From: Selenomonadaceae bacterium
GTDB lineage: Bacteria; Bacillota; Negativicutes; Selenomonadales; Selenomonadaceae
Assembly (NCBI GenBank): GCA_017445435.1
Contig: JAFSUE010000195.1
Span: 1-5,657, forward strand
Length of the DNA stretch: 5,657 bases
Direction: 5' to 3'
In this document: positions 1 to 5,285 of the stretch, one piece after another
Layout: every line of letters starts with the position of its first letter
Numbering within the stretch: the first letter of the stretch is position 1
Program-made: the position numbers and the translations under genes
Notes under the pieces: model-generated
The model's input: only the letters and a program-made list of their open reading frames with translations
Database searches by the model: none
Told to the model about the DNA's origin: nothing

Positions 1-707
1 GGAATGTCGCCGACAACTTTTTGGATAGCGGTTTTAAATTCTTCGCCGTTGCCGTGACGTTTGCTGATGTGTATCAAGTGAATTTCTTTCAGCGCGTCCA
101 GTTCGTTTAAATTCTTCAAGTGTTCAAAGTATTTGACAACTTTTTCAATCGATGAATGGTTGTTCTTAATTCTTTCCTTGAGGAAAAATTCAACGTCGCT
201 GTTCTCTAAGGCGTCAATCGCAAAGTTCGTCTCAATAATCATCTTTGTAAACAATTTGCCGAGACCCCAATTTGGCGTGTTCACTGTATCCGTTGAATAA
301 AGCACTCTGTCTTCGTTGTCGTAAACTTGAAAGACAATCCCTTCTGCGGCGTCGTGGTCAGAACTTACCGCCAGCATTTTGCAACTTCCAATCGACAGCG
401 GCTCCATTAACAAATCAGCCTTGAAAATGTGCAGGTTATGACGCTTGCTCAACCTCAAGGCTTTTTTTGTGCCTTCGGTCATATAAACCTGCGTGCCGCG
501 TTCCAGCAAAGTCTTAATCGCGGGCAAGTGCGCGTGGTCGCCGTGTTCGTGCGTCACAATCGCGTAATCGGGATTCATAAAGTCCAAGTCCGAAAAGATT
601 TTCTTCAGCGGTACTCCGACATCGCACAAAATTTTTTCGCCGAAGTTGCCGGTTAAGCAAGTGCAATTACCGTCACTCCCGCTTGCGATAACTTTAATGT
701 CAATCAC
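1..707 (-). CDS. MBL-fold metallohydrolase, 3' end cut by the window edge
   Basis: Reading leftward from a GTG at 707, 235 codons are open with no stop, so the C terminus lies outside the window. The sequence shows a metallo-beta-lactamase fold: SGSDGNC at about residues 9-15, the metal-binding HEHGDH motif at 53-58, a further His at 118 (DHD), Asp at 140 (YSTD), NNHSS at 182-186 and IHIS with His 213 near the end. All expected metal ligands are therefore present and the enzyme should be active. Related proteins are zinc-dependent hydrolases, many acting on nucleic acids or phosphodiesters; the substrate here is unknown. The start is supported by GGAGG 8 nt upstream. The GTG overlaps the upstream stop as GTGA, implying translational coupling to the 206-aa gene. 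Its place in an operon with an SbcC/Rad50-like ATPase suggests a nuclease role, which is inference. Confidence 0.9.
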   Translation of the reverse strand, partial: MIDIKVIASGSDGNCTCLTGNFGEKILCDVGVPLKKIFSDLDFMNPDYAIVTHEHGDHAHLPAIKTLLERGTQVYMTEGTKKALRLSKRHNLHIFKADLLMEPLSIGSCKMLAVSSDHDAAEGIVFQVYDNEDRVLYSTDTVNTPNWGLGKLFTKMIIETNFAIDALENSDVEFFLKERIKNNHSSIEKVVKYFEHLKNLNELDALKEIHLIHISKRHGNGEEFKTAIQKVVGDI

Positions 708-1324
708 GCCGTATTCCTCCGCATTTCTTTATAAACTTTTTCCATTCGATAAACCCAGCCGCGAACTTGCAGATTTAATATCTTGGCACGTTCTTTCAAC
801 TTTTCTATATCGGATTCACGCGCCTTTTGAAAGTTGTCGTAGTAGTCAGCTTGAGTTTTTGCGGCTTGAAGTTCCTCTTTCAATGACTTAATAAAATCCC
901 TTGAAAGCAATTCTCCGCAACAAGGGCAACGCGAATCAGGTGTAGATTCAAGCTCTTTTATTCGGTCTCCCAAGCACCTGCAATAACTTCTTGCGTACAT
1001 TGTAAGTTTTTGCGTCCAAATCAACATTTCGTAAAAGTGATTGCTTACCGCGTCGTACTCTTCTTGCGTTCTCACCGAATAAATTTTCTCGTTGTAATAC
1101 TCCGACAACAAGCTTTTCATACCGACAGGCTCACTCATTGAGATTCTGAAAAATTCGTCAATCTCGCGTTGCCATTCAATTAATCTTTGGTTAAGCGTGA
1201 CTTGGTCTTCAATTTCAAGCGAATAAGCCTTGTAGTAAATCTCAAACGGCGGGCGCTGGCGCATATCTATAGGCTCTCTCTTGAAGTTCGGATTGGGCGC
1301 AATTTTTATCCCGTCGAAGTCCAT
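704..1324 (-). CDS. Unrecognised 206-aa protein with cysteine pairs and a C-terminal coiled coil
   Basis: I do not recognise the family. The 206-aa product has a mixed N-terminal half rich in aromatic and acidic residues (about 25-110). Cysteines follow at 115, 117, 133, 135 and 136 (CRC then CPCCG), resembling a small zinc-binding knuckle. A long charged helix runs from about 138 to 200 with heptad-like spacing, consistent with a coiled coil. The ATG at 1324 has AGGAAGG 9 nt upstream, inside the 6-nt gap after the preceding stop. Its own stop overlaps the GTG of the MBL gene by 4 nt, so the two are probably made in linked amounts. A structural or adaptor role with the ATPase or MBL protein is possible, but only the gene order supports it. 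Confidence 0.8.
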   Translation of the reverse strand: MDFDGIKIAPNPNFKREPIDMRQRPPFEIYYKAYSLEIEDQVTLNQRLIEWQREIDEFFRISMSEPVGMKSLLSEYYNEKIYSVRTQEEYDAVSNHFYEMLIWTQKLTMYARSYCRCLGDRIKELESTPDSRCPCCGELLSRDFIKSLKEELQAAKTQADYYDNFQKARESDIEKLKERAKILNLQVRGWVYRMEKVYKEMRRNTA

Positions 1325-1330
1325 AACTTG

Positions 1331-1744
1331 TTACCTTCCTGAATAATAATTTTCCAAAAAGCGCTGCGTATTTTTGGGCAAGTCATCAAACATAATGCCT
1401 TTGTCCATAAAGCCGATAAGCATTGCGTCCATTTTGGCTTCCTCTTCAATGCCTAAAGGGTCATTGTCGGTATAAGGTACGCCCGCGTCGTAGATGATTT
1501 CATAAATTTTTTCCAAAACGTCTTCGACTACTTCGCCTTCAATAATCCAACTTCCGCTAATCCATTCTTCGGCGTCTTTGTCTACGCACTCGGGAAGTTG
1601 TACAGGCGTTACCGAAAATCTGCCTTGAGGATATTCCATCCACGAACTATTGGAGCACGGAACATTTTCCAAATCCTCTGCCAGCTGGTTTTCTTCTTCG
1701 ACCGTCAAGCCGCGTGTGTCCAATTCGATTTTAAAATAAATCAT
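1331..1744 (-). CDS. Unrecognised very acidic 137-aa protein
   Basis: The family is not recognised. The start at 1744 is preferred over an in-frame ATG at 1753: AAGGA lies 9 nt before the ATG at 1744 but directly abuts the one at 1753. The product begins MIYFKIELDTRG and is 137 aa. I count about 31 Asp/Glu against about 10 Lys/Arg, so it is strongly negatively charged. No membrane segment or signal peptide is seen, and the N terminus looks like a beta strand followed by an acidic helix. It sits immediately upstream of the 206-aa gene with a 6-nt gap, so the two share a transcript. It is separated from the 71-aa gene upstream by the oppositely oriented KTSC-like gene. Acidic phage proteins sometimes bind DNA-binding proteins by mimicking DNA; nothing specific shows that here. 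Confidence 0.8.
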   Translation of the reverse strand: MIYFKIELDTRGLTVEEENQLAEDLENVPCSNSSWMEYPQGRFSVTPVQLPECVDKDAEEWISGSWIIEGEVVEDVLEKIYEIIYDAGVPYTDNDPLGIEEEAKMDAMLIGFMDKGIMFDDLPKNTQRFLENYYSGR

Positions 1745-1764
1745 CGGTATCATTCCTTAAAATT

Positions 1765-1773
1765 TGATATAAT
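1765..1773 (+). promoter_or_regulatory. Extended -10 promoter for the KTSC-like gene
   Basis: TGATATAAT is a perfect extended -10 element (TG, one base, TATAAT) ending 15 nt before the GGGGG ribosome site of the plus-strand gene. No good -35 hexamer is found 16-18 nt upstream, which extended -10 promoters tolerate. Transcription would begin near 1780. Because TATAAT-like sequence is partly self-complementary, a minus-strand -10 (TTATAT) overlaps it. Confidence 0.5.
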
Positions 1774-1780
1774 GTCTTGT

Positions 1781-1812
1781 TGTTGAAAGGGGGTGATTAT
1801 TTTGGCTGATTC
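1781..1812 (+). repeat. 32-bp exact direct repeat, copy 1
   Basis: The stretch from TGTTGAAAGGGGG through the start region to the third codon after TTG is identical, base for base, to 5091-5122. It includes the ribosome-binding site, the TTG start and codons for Ala-Asp-Ser. Identity stops abruptly on both sides, and the proteins that follow are unrelated. Confidence 0.95.
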
Positions 1813-1996
1813 TGTTGTCTCTCTCGAATATGACGAAAAGAAAGGGACGCTTGACGTAAAATATTACGATGGCGGTACTCTGCGCTTTTATTTAGTTACG
1901 CCACAAGTTTACGAAAAGCATTACAACTTCAAAAGCCTTAGTGATTTCGTCAGCAAAGTTCTTGTTGGTCAATTTGTCTCGGTTCCCATTGACTAA
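1802..1996 (+). CDS. KTSC-like small protein
   Basis: The plus-strand product is 64 aa. Its pattern (YDEKKGTLDVKYYDGGTLRFY, shown here only by landmarks: YD at 10-11, L17, V19, GG at 24-25, Y30, VTP at 32-34, VYEKH at 36-40, then a helix ending near VGQF at 55-58) resembles the KTSC domain, a short beta-rich module found in phage and bacterial proteins, sometimes beside lysyl-tRNA synthetases. No precise function is established. TTG at 1802 is chosen because GGGGG (1789-1793) lies 8 nt upstream; an in-frame GTG at 1793 falls within the ribosome site itself. An extended -10 promoter precedes it. It is divergent from the 137-aa gene, and its last 47 nt overlap the end of the opposing 71-aa gene. 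Confidence 0.7.
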   Translation: MADSVVSLEYDEKKGTLDVKYYDGGTLRFYLVTPQVYEKHYNFKSLSDFVSKVLVGQFVSVPID

Positions 1997-2165
1997 CAAC
2001 CGCAGGCACAAATCCATTGTTTTTAAAAATTGTTGCGCCACCTTCCGTAATAACAAGCCTGTCGTGCATTGTGTGATGTTCCCGCATATACTTCATTAAC
2101 GGTTTGCACAACGTGTACAGCTCTTTCAATTCCGCCAACTTTTTTTCGTCGTCAAAATCTTTCAA
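1950..2165 (-). CDS. Unrecognised 71-aa protein coupled to the ATPase gene
   Basis: Translation begins at TTG 2165, which overlaps the ATPase stop as TTGA; GGGAGG lies 8 nt upstream, within the end of the ATPase gene. The 71-aa product has a charged helix at about residues 5-30 and then a strand-turn-strand region (RLVITEGG, ATIF). This resembles small phage proteins found near recombination genes that I cannot name securely. There is no signal peptide, membrane helix or metal motif, although HHTMH at 30-34 is histidine-rich. The 4-nt overlap suggests it is produced together with the ATPase and could be a small partner of it. Its final 47 nt are antisense to the end of the KTSC-like gene. Confidence 0.75.
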   Translation of the reverse strand: MKDFDDEKKLAELKELYTLCKPLMKYMREHHTMHDRLVITEGGATIFKNNGFVPAVVSQWEPRQIDQQELC

Positions 2166-3799
2166 GCTACTTTCCTCCCTTCAGCTTGCGCGTAATCTAT
2201 GTGCAATTCCACTTGACCTTCGACCGCCTTCAAAATAATTTTCTGATTCGGAATTTCAATCAAGCTGTTTGAAGTGTAACTTTCCGCGTCGTCGATTATC
2301 AGCGGGAACATTACGTCGAAATGGTTTTGGAAAGTGTTAAGCAAGTCCAGCGCCACTTTGAACTTTTCGCCTTTGGAAAGTTGGGTATACGGCACGCCGT
2401 TTAATGTTGCCTCGCAAATATTTTGAACTTCGCCGCTCTTCAACTTCTCAAACATTCTGAACTGCAAAACTTTGAACTGCGAATTAATCGATTCGGTTAC
2501 AAGTTCCATTTTCCGACTGATGAATTTCCCGATTAAATCAATTTGGAACTCGCACTCGGTAAGCTGTCTTCCCAAATCTTTTTCATGCGCCATAAGTTCA
2601 TCAATGCGTTTCTGATTCGCGGCATTTCTGTTCAACTGTGACGTAATATCGCGCACTCGGTCGCGTCTTGCCGACATCTCATCTTGCAACTCATTCAAGC
2701 GTTTTGTCACGCCGTCAACTTCACTCGTGTCATAATTTTGGCTTTCAACTTCCGCCGTCAACTTTTCAATCTCTTTCTTCAACGCTCTACCTTGCGCCCG
2801 CATTTCGGCTAACTTCGTCTCGGTATCCTTAATCTGTTTGGAAAGTTCGTCACCTTCGGCTTTAATTTTTTCACGAACTTTATCAGCGTGTGCGCCGGTT
2901 ATTCGCTGTTCGCAGGTCGGGCAAACTTCAGCCGCATTAACCCAATCTTTGCGAAGTTTTTCAAGCCGCGCCTTGTCCGATTCAAGCTTAGCCTTGCCCG
3001 CTTTATATTCATTGTTCAACGTTGAAAATTCGTAATTCTTCTTGCGCAATTCTTCTCTCGGCAATTCAAACTGCTTAATCTTTTCGCGTGACATCGCAAG
3101 GCTTTTCGTAACTTCGTTAAATTCTTTTTTCAGCGCCGCAAGTTCCGTTTCAAGCATTGACCTGTCGTCCGTCACTTCAACAATTTGTGAAGTCAATGCC
3201 TCAATCATCGCAGGAATTTTCGCCGATTCGCCTTCAAGCTTTTTCTTCAACGCCTTAATCTTCATTAAATCAGGCGGCGTCCACAACTTTTCAAATTCGG
3301 CACTTTTCAAAAGTTCTTCGTCGACGTTCGGCGCAACAAAGTTGTCTGTTAAAATCTTGCGTTGAACATCGGGCTTTAACTTGAAAAAACTGCCCAAACT
3401 CATCAAAACTTGAAAAATTTCTTGCGGTACATACGTGCCGAAAAATTCTTGAAAAGCCTTTTGCGTGACAGGCAAGCCGCCCATAAAACAATCGGTAGTG
3501 CGCGAAATTTTACCTCTGCTGTCGGTCTTCTGAATCATCTCTTTGCGCAAAACTGAATGTAAAGTTCCGTCCGTGAGTTCAACTTCCACGTAAGGCAAAT
3601 AGTTACCGTCAAGCGGAATGAGTTTTTCACCGTCGGTAGTTCCGCCCATAATCAACCACAACAGCGCCTTCGCAAAAGTAGTTTTACCCGCGCCGTTCTG
3701 CCCCGTGACGATAATGTTTCCGCCTTTCGGTTCAATGTGTATGCTCGGCAACTTGGCTACATTGCCTACCGCTATCCCCTCAATTACAAACTTTTTCAT
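2162..3799 (-). CDS. SbcC/Rad50-like ATPase with zinc hook, compact form
   Basis: This is an ABC-type ATPase of the SMC/Rad50/SbcC class, which bind DNA ends and structures and drive nuclease partners. The 545-aa protein shows a Walker A at 33-41 (GQNGAGKTT), a long coiled coil at about 180-430 interrupted by a CPTC zinc hook at 293-296, an ABC signature LSKGEKF at 474-480 and a Walker B LIIDDAES at 500-507. The Walker B reads DDAES, like the DNAES form common in phage members. At about half the length of typical SbcC (near 1,000 aa), its coiled-coil arms are short. The ATG at 3799 is chosen over an in-frame TTG at 3817, because AAGGAG sits 8 nt before the ATG while the TTG overlaps that ribosome site. 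No SbcD-like metallophosphoesterase is visible; an MBL-fold enzyme lies downstream instead. Its stop overlaps the 71-aa gene. Confidence 0.92.
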   Translation of the reverse strand: MKKFVIEGIAVGNVAKLPSIHIEPKGGNIIVTGQNGAGKTTFAKALLWLIMGGTTDGEKLIPLDGNYLPYVEVELTDGTLHSVLRKEMIQKTDSRGKISRTTDCFMGGLPVTQKAFQEFFGTYVPQEIFQVLMSLGSFFKLKPDVQRKILTDNFVAPNVDEELLKSAEFEKLWTPPDLMKIKALKKKLEGESAKIPAMIEALTSQIVEVTDDRSMLETELAALKKEFNEVTKSLAMSREKIKQFELPREELRKKNYEFSTLNNEYKAGKAKLESDKARLEKLRKDWVNAAEVCPTCEQRITGAHADKVREKIKAEGDELSKQIKDTETKLAEMRAQGRALKKEIEKLTAEVESQNYDTSEVDGVTKRLNELQDEMSARRDRVRDITSQLNRNAANQKRIDELMAHEKDLGRQLTECEFQIDLIGKFISRKMELVTESINSQFKVLQFRMFEKLKSGEVQNICEATLNGVPYTQLSKGEKFKVALDLLNTFQNHFDVMFPLIIDDAESYTSNSLIEIPNQKIILKAVEGQVELHIDYAQAEGRKVA

Positions 3800-3818
3800 T
3801 TTTCTTGCTCCTTTCAAA

Positions 3819-3847
3819 TTGTCGCCGCCTTAAAATTATTGTAGAAT
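3819..3847 (+). promoter_or_regulatory. Candidate promoter for the plus-strand membrane gene
   Basis: TTGTCG (3819-3824) and TAGAAT (3842-3847) are separated by 17 bp, matching 4 and 5 of 6 consensus bases. Transcription would begin near 3854, about 14 nt before the GGGGGTGAT ribosome site. The element lies in the short divergent region next to the ATPase gene start, so ATPase-gene transcription on the other strand could interfere with it. Confidence 0.45.
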
Positions 3848-3865
3848 TAGCCGTTCAATAATTTT

Positions 3866-4291
3866 GTGGGGGTGATTAAGATTAATCCTAAAAAATGGTA
3901 CGACGTTGAAATTGAACTGCTGGATTTCTACATCGCAAGTCGTAGGTCTAATACTCCTGAACTTCAGCGAAAGCGCGATGAGTTGGTAAATATGCGCAAT
4001 ACGCTAAGGTCGCTTGAACACGTTACGCCGGTAAAAGCTAGACCTTACAAGTTGCCGAAATCGCCGATAATTTCAATGCGTAAAATCAAATCTGGCGCGA
4101 ACTGTTTAAATAAGCTGTTCTTTAAAATTCACCGTTTCTTGTATTTCAACGTGAAAAATTTTTCTACGTTACTGGTTGGAATCATTACTTCTTTAGGTAG
4201 CTATATTCTTGCCGAAGAATATAAATGGCTTGCTTTACTTGCTTTTGTAGTGTGCTTGGTTATTGCAAATCTCGGAGAGCCAAATAAGTAA
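3866..4291 (+). CDS. Unrecognised protein with two C-terminal membrane helices
   Basis: The open frame gives up to 141 aa and no family is recognised. The N-terminal 95 residues are charged and increasingly basic (many Lys/Arg at 55-95), followed by two hydrophobic helices at about 99-116 and 121-135 with a short EEYK turn between them. This suggests a membrane-anchored protein whose N-terminal domain is probably cytoplasmic. The start is uncertain. GTG at 3866 and 3872 lack a ribosome site, whereas GGGGG at 3868-3872 is placed exactly 8 nt before an ATT at 3881, the same distance as to TTG in the two sister genes. The coordinates given are the longest frame; with ATT the product would be 136 aa. 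Its last 32 nt overlap the opposing 68-aa membrane gene. Confidence 0.65.
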   Translation: MGVIKINPKKWYDVEIELLDFYIASRRSNTPELQRKRDELVNMRNTLRSLEHVTPVKARPYKLPKSPIISMRKIKSGANCLNKLFFKIHRFLYFNVKNFSTLLVGIITSLGSYILAEEYKWLALLAFVVCLVIANLGEPNK

Positions 4292-4466
4292 GCAATCCCG
4301 TTTGAGTTATCAAAATGTCGGCGACAGCCGCGTGAATTGCGTTTTGAGTTTCGTTCGCTACAAAAAAGTAACAAGCCGTGACGCAAGAAAGAATCATCAA
4401 AGCAGTATAAACACGTACTCCCCACTTTTTATCAAATTCGCGCACCTTTTTTTCATCAATTTTCAT
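4260..4466 (-). CDS. Small 68-aa membrane protein with two helices
   Basis: The 68-aa product has a charged N terminus (about 1-16, many Lys/Asp/Glu), a hydrophobic helix at about 19-37 with two Cys, a short polar loop, and a second hydrophobic segment at about 46-64. ATG 4466 is the only possible start, since an in-frame TAG lies just upstream; AAAGGAG is 11 nt before it, slightly far. It could be a small inner-membrane phage protein such as an exclusion factor or holin-like protein, but no family motif is seen. It lies between the SSB-like gene (96-nt gap containing an inverted repeat) and the ATPase gene, and its last 32 nt are antisense to the plus-strand membrane gene. Confidence 0.7.
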   Translation of the reverse strand: MKIDEKKVREFDKKWGVRVYTALMILSCVTACYFFVANETQNAIHAAVADILITQTGLLTYLALRDLQ

Positions 4467-4501
4467 TTGCGGCTATACTCCTTTCAAATTTTATTGGCGT
4501 T

Positions 4502-4548
4502 GGTTAGTAAGCAGTGAACTTCATCACCTCCGATACTGCCTACTAACC
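4502..4548. repeat. Inverted repeat, 14-bp arms, with a ribosome-site-like loop
   Basis: GGTTAGTAAGCAGT (4502-4515) is complementary to ACTGCCTACTAACC (4535-4548) at 13 of 14 positions, around a 19-nt loop. On the plus strand it is followed by TTTT (4549-4552), so it could be a weak terminator for transcripts from the plus-strand membrane gene. On the minus strand no T-run follows, and the loop displays GGAGGTGATGAAG. It could instead be an operator or an RNA regulatory hairpin ahead of the 68-aa gene. Confidence 0.65.
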
Positions 4549-4562
4549 TTTTCGCCTAATTT

Positions 4563-5039
4563 TTAGTTAAACGGGTCTTCGTCGTCGTCGCTTAAAACTT
4601 CGCCCGTGTCAGCGTCAATCTTCTTGCCGTTTTCATCAACGTAATTTCCGCCGCCAAACTTTTCAACAGGTACTGCGCCGATGAAAATAATTTTTGTGAA
4701 GTTGTAACCTTTCTTCGTCCGCGTCTTCACCAACTTAATCTTGAGATACTCTTTTTTAATGTCGGAATTAAGCTCCGCCAAATTGCCGTCGTAGTCCTCA
4801 ATCAAGCCGTCGACCCACTTTGAAAGTGCAGTGCCGCCGCTGAAATATTTGCTCGGTTCTTCCGCGAAATTGAACACGGGATAAGTACTGCCGTTGTAAG
4901 TGTTTTTCGCAATGGCGCTAATGCAAATTCCTTCGGGGTACTTCGCTATAATTTCGTCCGTCTTCATCGGTTCGCGCCCGTCCATAATACTATCGCCGCC
5001 AATTGCATTTCTTGCGGCATTTTCAAGCCTACTTGCCAT
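4563..5039 (-). CDS. SSB-like phage DNA-binding protein with acidic C-terminal tip
   Basis: The 158-aa product begins MASRLENAARNAIGGD and contains GREPMKTDEIIAKYPEG at 21-37, then a beta-rich central region (about 38-125, ending TKIIFIGAVPV), a Gly-rich turn and a highly acidic tail DDDEDPFN at 151-158. The acidic tip ending in Pro-Phe matches the arrangement of single-stranded DNA-binding proteins, whose tip recruits repair and replication partners. The central part is not an obvious canonical SSB by eye. The ATG at 5039 has AAAGGAG 8 nt upstream; longer in-frame starts lie upstream of or within that ribosome site and are not favoured. With an ERF-like gene upstream and an SbcC-like ATPase downstream, a role in phage recombination or replication on ssDNA is likely. 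The function is inferred from the tail and the neighbours. Confidence 0.75.
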   Translation of the reverse strand: MASRLENAARNAIGGDSIMDGREPMKTDEIIAKYPEGICISAIAKNTYNGSTYPVFNFAEEPSKYFSGGTALSKWVDGLIEDYDGNLAELNSDIKKEYLKIKLVKTRTKKGYNFTKIIFIGAVPVEKFGGGNYVDENGKKIDADTGEVLSDDDEDPFN

Positions 5040-5075
5040 TAATATTTCTCCTTTCATAAACCCTTCAAAATTATG

Positions 5076-5084
5076 TGTTACACT
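5076..5084 (+). promoter_or_regulatory. Weak candidate -10 for the 57-aa gene
   Basis: TGTTACACT fits an extended -10 (TG, one base, TACACT) at nearly the same distance from the ribosome site (14 nt) as the better element before the KTSC-like gene (15 nt). No convincing -35 is seen. A minus-strand CATAAT (5075-5070) lies beside it and might serve the SSB-like gene. Confidence 0.3.
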
Positions 5085-5085
5085 T

Positions 5086-5103
5086 CCCCCTGTTGAAAGG
5101 GGG
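5086..5103. repeat. Short inverted repeat covering the ribosome site
   Basis: CCCCCT (5086-5091) pairs with AGGGGG (5098-5103) around a 6-nt loop, GTTGAA. The right arm is the ribosome-binding site of the plus-strand 57-aa gene, so an RNA that includes both arms could hide it. The KTSC-like gene lacks the left arm. Confidence 0.5.
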
Positions 5104-5122
5104 TGATTATTTTGGCTGATTC
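5091..5122 (+). repeat. 32-bp exact direct repeat, copy 2
   Basis: Identical to 1781-1812, covering the ribosome site, TTG start and Ala-Asp-Ser codons of the 57-aa gene. The sequence differs at the very next base on both sides (C against T at the left, C against T at the right). Confidence 0.95.
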
Positions 5123-5285
5123 CGATATTCAAAAGTTGGCACACGAGTTGGCGTTGGAGTATGTGCGCAGAACTAGTGAATTGTCGCCGAAATCAAGAGC
5201 TGTAGCATACGCAGATGTTTACCTTGACGCATTCGACGCGATTCTTAGCGAGCTTGAGAAGCAGTTTGAGAAACCGTCGAATTAG
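5112..5285 (+). CDS. Unrecognised 57-aa helical protein
   Basis: The plus-strand product is 57 aa and of no recognised family. It looks almost entirely helical: an amphipathic helix at about 4-21 (IQKLAHELALEYVRR), a short break at SPKS, and a second amphipathic helix at about 30-52 rich in Asp/Glu and Leu. It could be a small regulatory or dimerising protein. TTG 5112 is chosen because GGGGG (5099-5103) is 8 nt upstream; the in-frame GTG at 5103 is part of that site. It is divergent from the SSB-like gene, its last 41 nt overlap the opposing 59-aa gene, and a plausible intrinsic terminator follows 57 nt after its stop. Confidence 0.7.
   Translation: MADSDIQKLAHELALEYVRRTSELSPKSRAVAYADVYLDAFDAILSELEKQFEKPSN

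Noticed and set aside
429..891. Two plus-strand open frames opposite the MBL and 206-aa genes
   Set aside because: They lie antisense to well-supported genes, lack ribosome sites and show no recognisable protein features.
1997..2032. Terminator after the KTSC-like gene (T-run at about 2019-2023)
   Set aside because: Only about 4 bp of stem can be formed before the T-run, too weak to call.
3042..3365. Plus-strand open frame of 107 codons inside the ATPase gene
   Set aside because: Ser/Phe/Leu-rich composition typical of the antisense of coiled-coil codons, with no ribosome site and a convincing gene on the other strand.
3800..3817. Longer ATPase start at an in-frame TTG
   Set aside because: The TTG overlaps the AAGGAG that correctly serves the ATG at 3799, and it has no ribosome site of its own.
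3800..3865. Minus-strand promoter for the ATPase gene
   Set aside because: A TTGAAC can be found, but the hexamer at 17-bp spacing (TTTTAA) matches poorly, and the better TACAAT has the wrong spacing.
4201..4425. Second minus-strand frame of 74 codons overlapping the 68-aa membrane gene
   Set aside because: It competes with a frame that has a ribosome site and clear hydrophobic helices; this one has an Arg/Ser/Cys-rich shadow composition.
1781..5122. Repeats as a CRISPR array or transposon ends
   Set aside because: There are only two copies, 3.3 kb apart and in the same orientation, with functional genes attached, no spacers and no transposase.
5040..5144. N-terminal extension of the SSB-like protein by up to 35 residues
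   Set aside because: It would run through the opposing repeat and promoter region; AAAGGAG 8 nt before the ATG at 5039 gives a far better start.
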